Source: Hydrogenophaga sp. BPS33 (lineage in GTDB: Bacteria > Pseudomonadota > Gammaproteobacteria > Burkholderiales > Burkholderiaceae_C). Taken from it: a stretch of DNA of 64,000 nucleotides. A program made the translations under genes and the position numbers. The stretch spans positions 6,005,501-6,069,500 of the forward strand of contig NZ_CP044549.1 of NCBI RefSeq assembly GCF_009859475.1, written 5' to 3'. Positions 16,786-24,096 of the stretch are shown here, in pieces. The number at the start of each line of letters is the position of its first letter. Position 1 is the first letter of the stretch. A model generated the notes under the pieces. It saw only the letters and a program-made list of their open reading frames with translations, was not told the DNA's origin and made no database searches.

Positions 16786-17295
16786 TCAGTGCTGGGTCAG
16801 CTTGGTCAGCGCATCAGCGCAGGCATCCTGCAGATCGCGCAGGTCCAGGTGGCCGCGGCACATCTCATGGCAGGCATCAAAGGCTTCACGCGCCGGTTCG
16901 AACTGGCTGGCGGCAGCCAGACACTCGGCCATGCGGAAGACAACGATGGGGTGCTCGTTGTCGATCGAGGACAGGCCGAACAAGCCTGCGGCAGCCTGGA
17001 ACTCCATCATGCGTTGCAGGCAGGTGCCGGCAAGAAACAGAAAGCGGCTGTTGCGCGGATCGTGCAAAGCCAGTTGCAGGGCGATGAGGCCGGCCTCCTG
17101 CCAGCGTTCTTCATCGCACAAGGCCATGGCCTTGTTGCACAGAGCGTCCAGGTCCCGCGCCGAGATCTTCCTGGCCTGGCCCAAGGTCTGCCCGCCTTCA
17201 CCCGCCGCCCTCGCGGCCTGAAAGAGCTGCGCGAGTTGATCCATGTTGATCGGCAGTGGGCCGAACAGCGCTTCGGCGGTGATGTCTTGCTGCAT
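16786..17295 (-). CDS. LcrH/SycD-like class II type III secretion chaperone (TPR protein)
   Basis: A 169-residue soluble, helical protein with three tetratricopeptide-like repeats: ALCDEERWQEAGLIALQLAL, FLFLAGTCLQRMMEFQAAAG and VFRMAECLAAASQFEPAREAF. This is the architecture and length of class II chaperones that hold T3SS translocators unfolded in the cytoplasm. AAGGAAA precedes the ATG at 17295. It is the first gene of a two-gene unit with the membrane protein at 15634, the order expected for chaperone and cargo. No secretion apparatus genes are in the window. Confidence 0.72.
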   Translation of the reverse strand: MQQDITAEALFGPLPINMDQLAQLFQAARAAGEGGQTLGQARKISARDLDALCNKAMALCDEERWQEAGLIALQLALHDPRNSRFLFLAGTCLQRMMEFQAAAGLFGLSSIDNEHPIVVFRMAECLAAASQFEPAREAFDACHEMCRGHLDLRDLQDACADALTKLTQH

Positions 17296-17393
17296 GCGAT
17301 TTCCTTGGGGATGGTTGACACGCCCCGTGGGTAACGCTGCTTCAAGTGGGGTTCCTCGTCTCTGCGAGGCATCGAAAGTACCCTCGGGCCGCT

Positions 17394-17852
17394 TCAGTTC
17401 CAGTTGTCGATCTTCAGATCGTGAGGCGCAGGTCTTCCATCGCCCGTTTCCAGCAACGCCTTGAGGCTCAGCAGAAAGGTCGCCCATTTCATGCTGCAGT
17501 GCGCGTTGAACTCGCTGGCCTCGCGCCAGTTCGCGTGCGTGAAGTTCACGATGCACTGCGGCTCGGCGTGCGACAGGCGAAACACCACGTCGGTGCCGAC
17601 CCACTCCTGCGGCCCTTCAATGCAATGCCAGCGCACCTCCTGGTCCGGCACCAGCGCCTTCACCTCGAAGGCCATGCTGCCCAGGCGCTCGCCCGTCGGG
17701 GCGTTGAAGTGCACGTCGATGCGACCGCCGGGTGCCGAGACACCATGGGTGTCGCGCGTCCACCAGGCGGCCACGCCTTGCGTGGTGGACAAGGCGCGGT
17801 ACACCGCCGAAGGCTGGGCCTGGATGCCCACGCGGTGAACGATGTGGATCAT
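17394..17852 (-). CDS. SRPBCC/AHSA1-like protein
   Basis: A 152-residue START/Bet v1-fold protein. It shows the N-terminal IVHRVGIQAQPSAVYRALST pattern, GVAAWWTRDTHG, the GGRIDVHF and MAFEVKALVPDQEVRWHC strands, and a long C-terminal helix (MKWATFLLSLKALLETG), as in activator-of-Hsp90-like proteins. Such proteins bind hydrophobic ligands; none is known here. Its ATG overlaps the stop of the upstream beta-propeller gene (ATGA), so the two are co-translated and probably work together. Confidence 0.88.
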   Translation of the reverse strand: MIHIVHRVGIQAQPSAVYRALSTTQGVAAWWTRDTHGVSAPGGRIDVHFNAPTGERLGSMAFEVKALVPDQEVRWHCIEGPQEWVGTDVVFRLSHAEPQCIVNFTHANWREASEFNAHCSMKWATFLLSLKALLETGDGRPAPHDLKIDNWN

Positions 17853-18514
17853 GCGCCTTCTCCCTTGGCGGCCCGCCGGGGTCGGCGCACGGCGCGCAGT
17901 TTGCCGCTCTCGCCGCCACCGCAATAGAACAGGTCCGCGCCGTCGGCCTCGAGCCCGCTCACGCCCACGCCACTCGGCATCGCCAGCCGCTCCAGCACCG
18001 CGCCGTTGGTGAGGTCGATGCGGCGCAGTTCGCTTTCCTCGCCCTCCCAGGTGCCGTGCCAGAACTCGCCGTCGACCCAGGTGACGCCGGTGACGAAACG
18101 GTTGGATTCGATGCTGCGTTTCACCGCGCCGGTCTCGGGGTCGATCTGCACGATCTTGCGGTCGCGGTACTGGCCCACCCACAGGCTGCCTTCGGCCCAG
18201 GTGAGGCCCGAGTCGTTGCCTTTGCCCGGCGCGGGAATCGACTTCAACACCTGGCCGCTGACGGGGTCGATCTTGTCGATGCGCGATTCGGCGATCTGGT
18301 ACAGGTGGGTGCCGTCGAACGCGGTGCCGGCATCGCTGGCATGGTCCAGCGTGCGCTTGGTCTCGCCGCTTTGTGGATCGATGGCCGCCAGTTGCGCGCC
18401 CAGCGCGACCCAGACGCGGCTGCCGTCGTAGCTGACGCCGGCCACGTTGGGCGCGCCGTCGAAAGGACCGTATTCGCGCACGATCTCGGCTGGTGATGAA
18501 GAGGGGGTTTTCAT
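17849..18514 (-). CDS. Beta-propeller (Vgb/glutamine-cyclotransferase-like) protein
   Basis: A 221-residue protein made of repeated blade-like units: RVWVALGAQLAAIDPQSGETK, LYQIAESRIDKIDPVSGQVLKS, LWVGQYRDRKIVQIDPETGAVKRS and FWHGTWEGEESELRRIDLTNG. Each ends with a W/Y-x-IDPxTG turn, typical of Vgb-like and NHL-like propellers. It has no signal peptide, so it is probably cytoplasmic. AAGGAG precedes the ATG at 18514. It overlaps the SRPBCC gene by four bases, and the regulator gene ends 47 bases upstream on the same strand. Confidence 0.78.
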   Translation of the reverse strand: MKTPSSSPAEIVREYGPFDGAPNVAGVSYDGSRVWVALGAQLAAIDPQSGETKRTLDHASDAGTAFDGTHLYQIAESRIDKIDPVSGQVLKSIPAPGKGNDSGLTWAEGSLWVGQYRDRKIVQIDPETGAVKRSIESNRFVTGVTWVDGEFWHGTWEGEESELRRIDLTNGAVLERLAMPSGVGVSGLEADGADLFYCGGGESGKLRAVRRPRRAAKGEGA

Positions 18515-18561
18515 GTGCTGCTCCTTGGGGCGTGTGCGGATATCGACGCCGTGAAAGCACT

Positions 18562-19794
18562 CTACGCAAACGGCATCGCGGCGGGGAGTAACAAAGCTGT
18601 CGTGAATCCGGTCAGGGGTGGCGCCAGCCAGCGCCGCGCGCGGGCCTGGCCGATGGCGCGCACCCGGCCCAGTGCCTCCAGCTCGGCCAGCGCGCGCTGC
18701 ACGGTGCGCTGGCTCGCGCCCAAGGCCAGGGCGAGCGCCGAGGTCGACCACGCCGCGCCATCACCCAGCAACGCGAGCAACGAGGCCTGTTCGCCTTCGA
18801 TCGGTGGCAGGATCACCACCACGTCCACCGCCGCGTGCGGCCGCAGCACAAAGCCGCGCGCACTGGCCTCGATGCCCGCGAGTGGCGCGATGAGCGCACG
18901 CAAACGTCCGACTTCCACCCGCAGGCGCGCGCGGTGCGTCTCGTCCGGGCGGCGCGTGCGGAACGCGCTGGCGATCAGCGCCTCGCGCGCCACGTCGCCC
19001 GGCCAGGCCTTGGCCAGTTCGAGTGCCAGTGCGAACAGGATGGGTCGACGCGCCAGGGCTTGCCACGCCGCACCCGCGCTCAAGCCATGGCGGCAGGCGT
19101 CCACCACCAGGGCCGGTGAAACGAGCAGGGCCTCGACCTCGTCCAGGCGCAGTGCCGCTTCCTGGCCACCGGCGATCAGGCGCCGCGCGGCGGGCGCGTC
19201 GAGCGCGGCGCGCGCTTGTGCCACCTCGGCCTGCAAGGCCGGCACGCCCGCGCGCTGCGCGGCAAGCGCCGCACGGTCGAGCGCTGCGCGCGCCGCACCC
19301 GTGCGCAGGGAACGCCACGCGAGTTCGGCCGAGCTCAACTCGGCCACCGCCATCAACAAGGGCGAAAACCCTTGGCCCGCACGCGCCTCGACCTGTGCCA
19401 GGGTGTGGGCAGCTTCTTCCAGACGCCCGAGCAGCAACGAGCGCCGCGCGGCAATGAGCAGCGCGTGCAGCGCGTTGGCACGGTCGCCCTGCGCCTCCAG
19501 CGTGGCCGCTGCCGCGAGCAGCTTCCGCGGTGCGCCCGAGAGGTCGCGCAAGGCCAAGGCCACTTCGGCCTCGGCCACCACGCAGCGCGCACGCGATCTC
19601 GCTTCGTGCGCCCCAAAACCCTTGGCCGCGCGCCGCAACAGCTCGCGGGCGCGCACCAGTTCACCGAGCTGCGCCATCGCGATGCCGCGCAACGCCAGGG
19701 CGGGCGGATCCTCGCGCAGGGCGACGCGCTTGAGCGCGCCCAGCGCGTCACCGGTGGCGAGGGCGCGTGCGCAAGCCGCGATGAGGGAGTCCAT
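18562..19794 (-). CDS. Helix-turn-helix transcriptional regulator with TPR-like helical domain
   Basis: A 410-residue, Ala/Arg/Leu-rich protein. Residues ~1-250 are helical and repeat-like. Near 275-325 a winged-helix-like segment appears (ALIASAFRTRR, then THRARLRVEVGRLRALI). A C-terminal helix-turn-helix follows at ~355-395 (STSALALALGASQRTVQRALAEL). It is probably an activator or repressor of the propeller/SRPBCC pair immediately downstream. No signal-binding domain is recognisable. Confidence 0.72.
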   Translation of the reverse strand: MDSLIAACARALATGDALGALKRVALREDPPALALRGIAMAQLGELVRARELLRRAAKGFGAHEARSRARCVVAEAEVALALRDLSGAPRKLLAAAATLEAQGDRANALHALLIAARRSLLLGRLEEAAHTLAQVEARAGQGFSPLLMAVAELSSAELAWRSLRTGAARAALDRAALAAQRAGVPALQAEVAQARAALDAPAARRLIAGGQEAALRLDEVEALLVSPALVVDACRHGLSAGAAWQALARRPILFALALELAKAWPGDVAREALIASAFRTRRPDETHRARLRVEVGRLRALIAPLAGIEASARGFVLRPHAAVDVVVILPPIEGEQASLLALLGDGAAWSTSALALALGASQRTVQRALAELEALGRVRAIGQARARRWLAPPLTGFTTALLLPAAMPFA

Positions 19795-19823
19795 GGCGAG
19801 TGGCTAGCGCGCGGCCGATCAGG

Positions 19824-20579
19824 TCACCGGACCTTCGCGGGGGCCAGCACCGGCGCGAGCCGGGCCTGCGCCATCAGCTCGTCGAACCACACGCGGTAGC
19901 CAGCATCGCTCGGATGCAGGCCGTCGGCCGCGTTCAATTCCTCCGGTCGCTGGGCAAAGGGATCGTCCGCCTTGTCCTTGAACAGGTTCACGTACACCAA
20001 ACGCTGCTGCTTGGCGGTGTCGCGCACATGGCCATGCAGGGTTCGGGCGCGCGAGGTCATGAACCAGGACACCGGAGCGAAGAAGAAGGGTGCGTTGCCC
20101 ACGTTGCCCGCCGGCATGAGCAGCACGCGCTGGCCGCACGCACGGGCCAGTGCGGCAACGCGCTCGATATCGGTGCGCACCGTGTCCATCTTGCGCAGAC
20201 GGATCACGTCGTTTCCGCCGGCTTGGACCAGCACCAGGTCGTAACGCGCTGCGCCCACCGCTTCGAGTTGGCCCACGACATCGGCAAAGGTCGCGCCATC
20301 GCGCGCGCGGTTGTCGATGTGCAGGCGCGGATAGGCCTGCGCCAACAAGCCCGCCAAGCTGTTCTGCGGCGAGCTCGCGCCCGTGCCCACACCGGTGCTG
20401 TCACCCACGATCAGCAGGCGCAGTGGGGCGTTGGCAGGGGCGTGCTGCAGCGGCTCGCTGCGCTTGGCCAGTTCGCTGGCTTTGCCGACACGCCAGGCGG
20501 CGCAACCGGAGGTGACAAGGACCACCGCAGCAACGGCGACCAGAAGGGTGGGCACAACGGGCCAGGAAGATGGGCGCAT
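19824..20579 (-). CDS. SGNH/GDSL-family hydrolase, putative lipoprotein
   Basis: A 251-residue esterase-fold protein. The N-terminus is a signal with a lipobox-like LVTSGC (Cys ~25), suggesting membrane attachment. Catalytic blocks are in order: block I LLIVGDSTGVGTG (Ser ~61), a block III-like VQAGGNDV (Asn ~123), and block V DGLHPSDAGY with the Asp/His pair. These indicate an acyl-ester or lipid hydrolase of the periplasm; the substrate is unknown. It diverges from the acyltransferase gene at 20676. Confidence 0.88.
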   Translation of the reverse strand: MRPSSWPVVPTLLVAVAAVVLVTSGCAAWRVGKASELAKRSEPLQHAPANAPLRLLIVGDSTGVGTGASSPQNSLAGLLAQAYPRLHIDNRARDGATFADVVGQLEAVGAARYDLVLVQAGGNDVIRLRKMDTVRTDIERVAALARACGQRVLLMPAGNVGNAPFFFAPVSWFMTSRARTLHGHVRDTAKQQRLVYVNLFKDKADDPFAQRPEELNAADGLHPSDAGYRVWFDELMAQARLAPVLAPAKVR

Positions 20580-20675
20580 GCGGCCAGTCTATGCGCAGGC
20601 GCGTGTAGGCATGCTCCGATTCCGACACACGCATGCCCCTCATGGAAGCCGCTCCATAATTCCGGGCATGTTTGA

Positions 20676-21839
20676 ATGTCCCACCGCCGGCTATCCGATC
20701 CACAAACTGGCCCGCACGGGTGGGGTAGCGCTGTGAGCACGTACCCCTTGCGCGGCGCTGCCGAGCGCCTGCTTTTCATCGACCTGCTCAAGGCTGTCGG
20801 CGCACAGCTCATCGTGCTGCACCACCTCGCGTTCTACGGCCCCATGTCGGACTGGACACACCGGCTCGCGCCCGATCTCGTGAGCTGGTTCAGCCAGGAC
20901 GCGCGCATGGCGGTGCAAATCTTCCTGGTGGTGGCGGGCTTCCTGGCGGCGCGCAGCATGGCGCCCGGCGCGGTGCCGCGCAACACCCCGTTCATGGCAC
21001 AACTCGGCCAGCGCTATGTGCGCACCGCCTTGCCGTACATCGCGGCGCTGGTGGTGGCCATGCTGTGCACCGAACTCGCGCGCCGCTGGATGGCGCACGA
21101 CTCGGTGTCGCCACCGCCCGGGTTGTGGCAGTTCCTCTCACACGCGCTGTTGCTGCACACCCTGCTGGACATGGACTCGCTCTCGGCCGGCGTCTGGTAC
21201 GTGGCGATCGACTTCCAGCTGTACGCGCTGCTGCTGGCCGTGTTGTGGCTCTCGCGCCGGCTGCCGGCGAGCAGCGCCTGGGCAATGGCGTTCACCGCGC
21301 TGTTGGTGGCGGCCTCGTTGTTCCACTTCAACACCGACAGCGACTGGGACAGCTGGGCGCTCTACTTCTCCGGCGCCTACGGCCTGGGCGCACTCGCCTA
21401 CTGGACCACGCACGACGACGAGGCCTGGCGCAATGGCCGCTGGTTGATGGGCGCATTGGTGGCCATGGCGCTGATGGCCCTGACGATCGATTTCCGCGAA
21501 CGCATCGCACTGGCCTTGATGGTGTGCCTGGCGCTGGCCTGCGCGCAGCGCCAGGGCTGGTTGTTCACCTGGCCGCGCAGCCGCGTGGTGGCGTACCTCA
21601 GCCGCATTTCGTATGCGGTGTTTTTGCTCAACTTCTCCGTTGCGCTGGTGGTAAACGCTTGGTTCACCCGCTACGGCAGTCACGACTCGGTGACGCAGAC
21701 CGGCGGCGTGCTGCTGGCCTGGCTGGCCTGCAACGTGGCCGGCGCCCTGTTCTACCGCTGGGTCGAGCAGCCGCTGGGCCGCTTGAAGCTGCGGCGCAAA
21801 CCGGCGGCGGTGCTGCCGCTTGGAAGCCAGAAGGTGTGA
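20676..21839 (+). CDS. Acyltransferase family 3 membrane protein
   Basis: Up to 387 residues with about ten hydrophobic helices. The family landmarks LLFIDLLKAVGAQLIVLHHLAFYG (with the catalytic-type HH) and QIFLVVAGFLAAR, and the C-terminal ISYAVFLLNFSVALVV and FYRWVEQPLGR are all present. It probably transfers an acyl group to a cell-surface polysaccharide or lipid. The start is unclear. The ATG at 20676 adds 19 residues with no ribosome binding site; the GTG at 20733 (MSTYPLRGAAERLLF) fits family starts better. Confidence 0.88.
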   Translation: MSHRRLSDPQTGPHGWGSAVSTYPLRGAAERLLFIDLLKAVGAQLIVLHHLAFYGPMSDWTHRLAPDLVSWFSQDARMAVQIFLVVAGFLAARSMAPGAVPRNTPFMAQLGQRYVRTALPYIAALVVAMLCTELARRWMAHDSVSPPPGLWQFLSHALLLHTLLDMDSLSAGVWYVAIDFQLYALLLAVLWLSRRLPASSAWAMAFTALLVAASLFHFNTDSDWDSWALYFSGAYGLGALAYWTTHDDEAWRNGRWLMGALVAMALMALTIDFRERIALALMVCLALACAQRQGWLFTWPRSRVVAYLSRISYAVFLLNFSVALVVNAWFTRYGSHDSVTQTGGVLLAWLACNVAGALFYRWVEQPLGRLKLRRKPAAVLPLGSQKV

Positions 21840-21891
21840 GCGTCACACCGCCTCAGACGCGCGGAAGATGGCTCGCCTGTCCGGGGTGGTC

Positions 21892-23838
21892 TCAGCGCCG
21901 AGGCGTGTCCAGGGCCGCTTCAAGATTGGCGAGCATTTCTTTCGCATCTGCGGCACGGTCCTCGTCTCGCAGGCGGGTTGCTGCGCTCACCAGCGCGGCA
22001 GCCAGAGGCTTCAACTGGGCCAGGTAGGCGTAGTCTTCGGGCTCCACCGCGACCCGCAGGAGCCCTTGGATGCAATAGGTCAAGTTCCCCACCCTGCCTG
22101 CGTTTTTTTCCACTGGCAGGTCTTCTTTACCCATTGGGTCCTGGCGAACATTCTTGAGCGCTGCGGCGGTTTCGTATTGCCACGTGGACACAAATCCTGC
22201 GCCATCGACAAGCTCATGCGGAGCCACGGCCACAGCCACGTGCAAATGGCGCATCAAGGCGTTGCGCGCCGCATCGCTCAGTTCGGCAACCGCCTTTTTG
22301 GGTGCGGGTGTTGAGACCGTCTGCAAGGCCACGTTGGTATGCAACGTCAACAATTCGAGAAATTCGATGGCCGGTTTGATCCTGTCCACGTTCAGCGTCC
22401 CCAACACGTCCCGAATGGCCTTGCCGTCACCCACCGTCAGGCTGTACTGCAGGTGCCACAGACCCTTTGCATGGCCCACGCTCTCGTCGCGGGCAAACTT
22501 CTGGATCCACACGGAGAGCTCTCCAGACACCGATGCACCCAGGGCCTCAAACACCTGCGCGTGGCGGGCCACCAGAACCGATGCGCGCAACAGCAGTTCG
22601 GTGGTGTCCCCAGTGGTGTCGCGCGAGAGCTGTTGAAGCTGCGCCTGGATCTCCGCCCCCGCCTTCGCCTTGCGGTTCTGCATTGCAGCGTCGGTCTTCC
22701 CTTTCAAACCAGCGAGTTGCTCGGGAACATAGGGCCACTCGGCCATTCTTTTGTAGAGCGCCGCGAGATCGGCATGGCTCATGTCCGCCGGCTTGATCTT
22801 GTGGGCACCGGCACCGAACTCGCTTCTGACAAAGTCACCCTCGGCCTTCTTGACCTGCGCGGCCAACAACGTCACAACCTCTGGGTCGACAGACGCCGGG
22901 CTCGACGGGTGCTGCAAGAAGGCGATCGCGTCGTTCAAGGTTTTGAGCCCGGCCAGCGTTTTCTGCGCGGTTCGAAGATGGGATTCGGCCACGACCCTGC
23001 CCGCGTTCGCCCCGATGGCAACCAGCGCCCCTTCCATCTTTTTCTTCGCGCTCACCAGTTGGGTCGTGGACACGGTCGTGCCGGGGAGCGTGGCCCCTTC
23101 CTCCAGTCCAAACGCTCTCGCCTCTTTGAGCACGAGATCTGCCATGCCGTTGAGATCGAGCATCGCTTTTCCTAGCGACGCATGCCAATTGCTGGCATAC
23201 CGATGCACCCTTTGCTCGTCCAACGCGTCCATCTTGAGTTCCAGCAGGGGGGCATGGACCGAAAATTTCAGTTGAGCGATGACACCATTCAGCGTGCCAT
23301 TCACCTTGGTTTTCCCCTTAACGTCCTCCTGGTCAAGCTGGGTTTCAAGCGCCTTCAGCCCCTCTGCCACGGCTTCCAGCTCCGCGATGTTCAATGTGGA
23401 GAGCTCTTGCGCCATCGATGCCCAAAAGGCGTGCCTGCTGACACCCGATGCCGTGCGCCCTTCGAATCGGCTGAGCGCATCGGCCATCGCGGTGCAGGCT
23501 TGTTGCGCCAGGTCCGTTTTCTTGCCGTGCAATGCGGTGACCGCCATCTTCAATTGTGTATGGGCGGACCTCAACTGCGCGGCGTTGTTCCTTGCGACTC
23601 GAGTGGGCTTGGGCGTCAGCATGGTGCTCACACGCGACATCAGGCCCTTCAGATCAAAGAACTTGGGTTTTCGGGGGGCGACCCTTGGCCCTTCGGCTTC
23701 CACCACCTGCCCCGGGAGCTTCGAGCCCTTTGCGCTGGCGTTGCGCTGGACCTCGGGGTTTTCGTCCAAGGACATACCCCTGTCGAGCGAAGGACGCTTG
23801 TACTCGTTGGCGCGCACGCTTGAGTTATTGAGAGACAT
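21892..23838 (-). CDS. Large helical protein of unknown family; candidate secreted effector
   Basis: A 648-residue protein I do not recognise. The first ~60 residues are polar, Ser/Asn/Lys-rich and likely disordered, as in many type III effectors; the rest is almost all helical. Residues ~100-280 match each of the two ~200-residue repeats of the divergent 846-residue protein. Residues ~285-640 are colinear with that protein's C-terminal half; for example, LWHLQYSLTVGDGKAIRD pairs with LRTLQRSIAHGEGKLIRD. There is no signal peptide or membrane segment. The ATG at 23838 has a GGAG box. The frame is open further upstream, but that extension looks spurious. Confidence 0.7.
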   Translation of the reverse strand: MSLNNSSVRANEYKRPSLDRGMSLDENPEVQRNASAKGSKLPGQVVEAEGPRVAPRKPKFFDLKGLMSRVSTMLTPKPTRVARNNAAQLRSAHTQLKMAVTALHGKKTDLAQQACTAMADALSRFEGRTASGVSRHAFWASMAQELSTLNIAELEAVAEGLKALETQLDQEDVKGKTKVNGTLNGVIAQLKFSVHAPLLELKMDALDEQRVHRYASNWHASLGKAMLDLNGMADLVLKEARAFGLEEGATLPGTTVSTTQLVSAKKKMEGALVAIGANAGRVVAESHLRTAQKTLAGLKTLNDAIAFLQHPSSPASVDPEVVTLLAAQVKKAEGDFVRSEFGAGAHKIKPADMSHADLAALYKRMAEWPYVPEQLAGLKGKTDAAMQNRKAKAGAEIQAQLQQLSRDTTGDTTELLLRASVLVARHAQVFEALGASVSGELSVWIQKFARDESVGHAKGLWHLQYSLTVGDGKAIRDVLGTLNVDRIKPAIEFLELLTLHTNVALQTVSTPAPKKAVAELSDAARNALMRHLHVAVAVAPHELVDGAGFVSTWQYETAAALKNVRQDPMGKEDLPVEKNAGRVGNLTYCIQGLLRVAVEPEDYAYLAQLKPLAAALVSAATRLRDEDRAADAKEMLANLEAALDTPRR

Positions 23839-23926
23839 GGATGCTCCTGTAGCCGACGCGCCCGGTCGTGGACTGCGTGTGCGCCGTGTTCGTTTGGATG
23901 GCCCGCAAGGGTCGGTAGAGAGGTAT

Positions 23927-23951
23927 GGAACCTGCTCCAGCGCCCGGTTCC
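23927..23951. promoter_or_regulatory. Inverted repeat GGAACC-N13-GGTTCC in a divergent promoter region
   Basis: A perfect six-base inverted repeat lies in the 258-base region between the two large paralogous genes, 89 bases upstream of the left gene and 145 upstream of the right one. GGAACC is the -35 hexamer of ECF (HrpL-like) promoters, but no matching CCACNNA -10 element was found at the right spacing. It could equally be an operator. Confidence 0.35.
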
Positions 23952-24096
23952 TTGTGATCAAGCAGGGGGCGGCGAGCGCCGAGCGCTGGAACTCGTTGTG
24001 CCTGGTTGTCACTCGCTGCAGAGGCGCTTTTCGCGCCCGACATCTGCGTTGTGCTCACGCAGCGCCAGGGGAGTCATCGCCACCCAAGGTCTCCTG

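Noticed and set aside
17327..17355. HrpL-type promoter (GGAACC ... CCAC) upstream of the chaperone gene
   Set aside because: The spacing between the two boxes is 19 bases, not the 15-17 of known sites; kept only as a weak motif note.
23839..24096. hrpII box (TTCG-N16-TTCG) between the paralogous genes
   Set aside because: TTCG at 23889 has no second TTCG at the required spacing.
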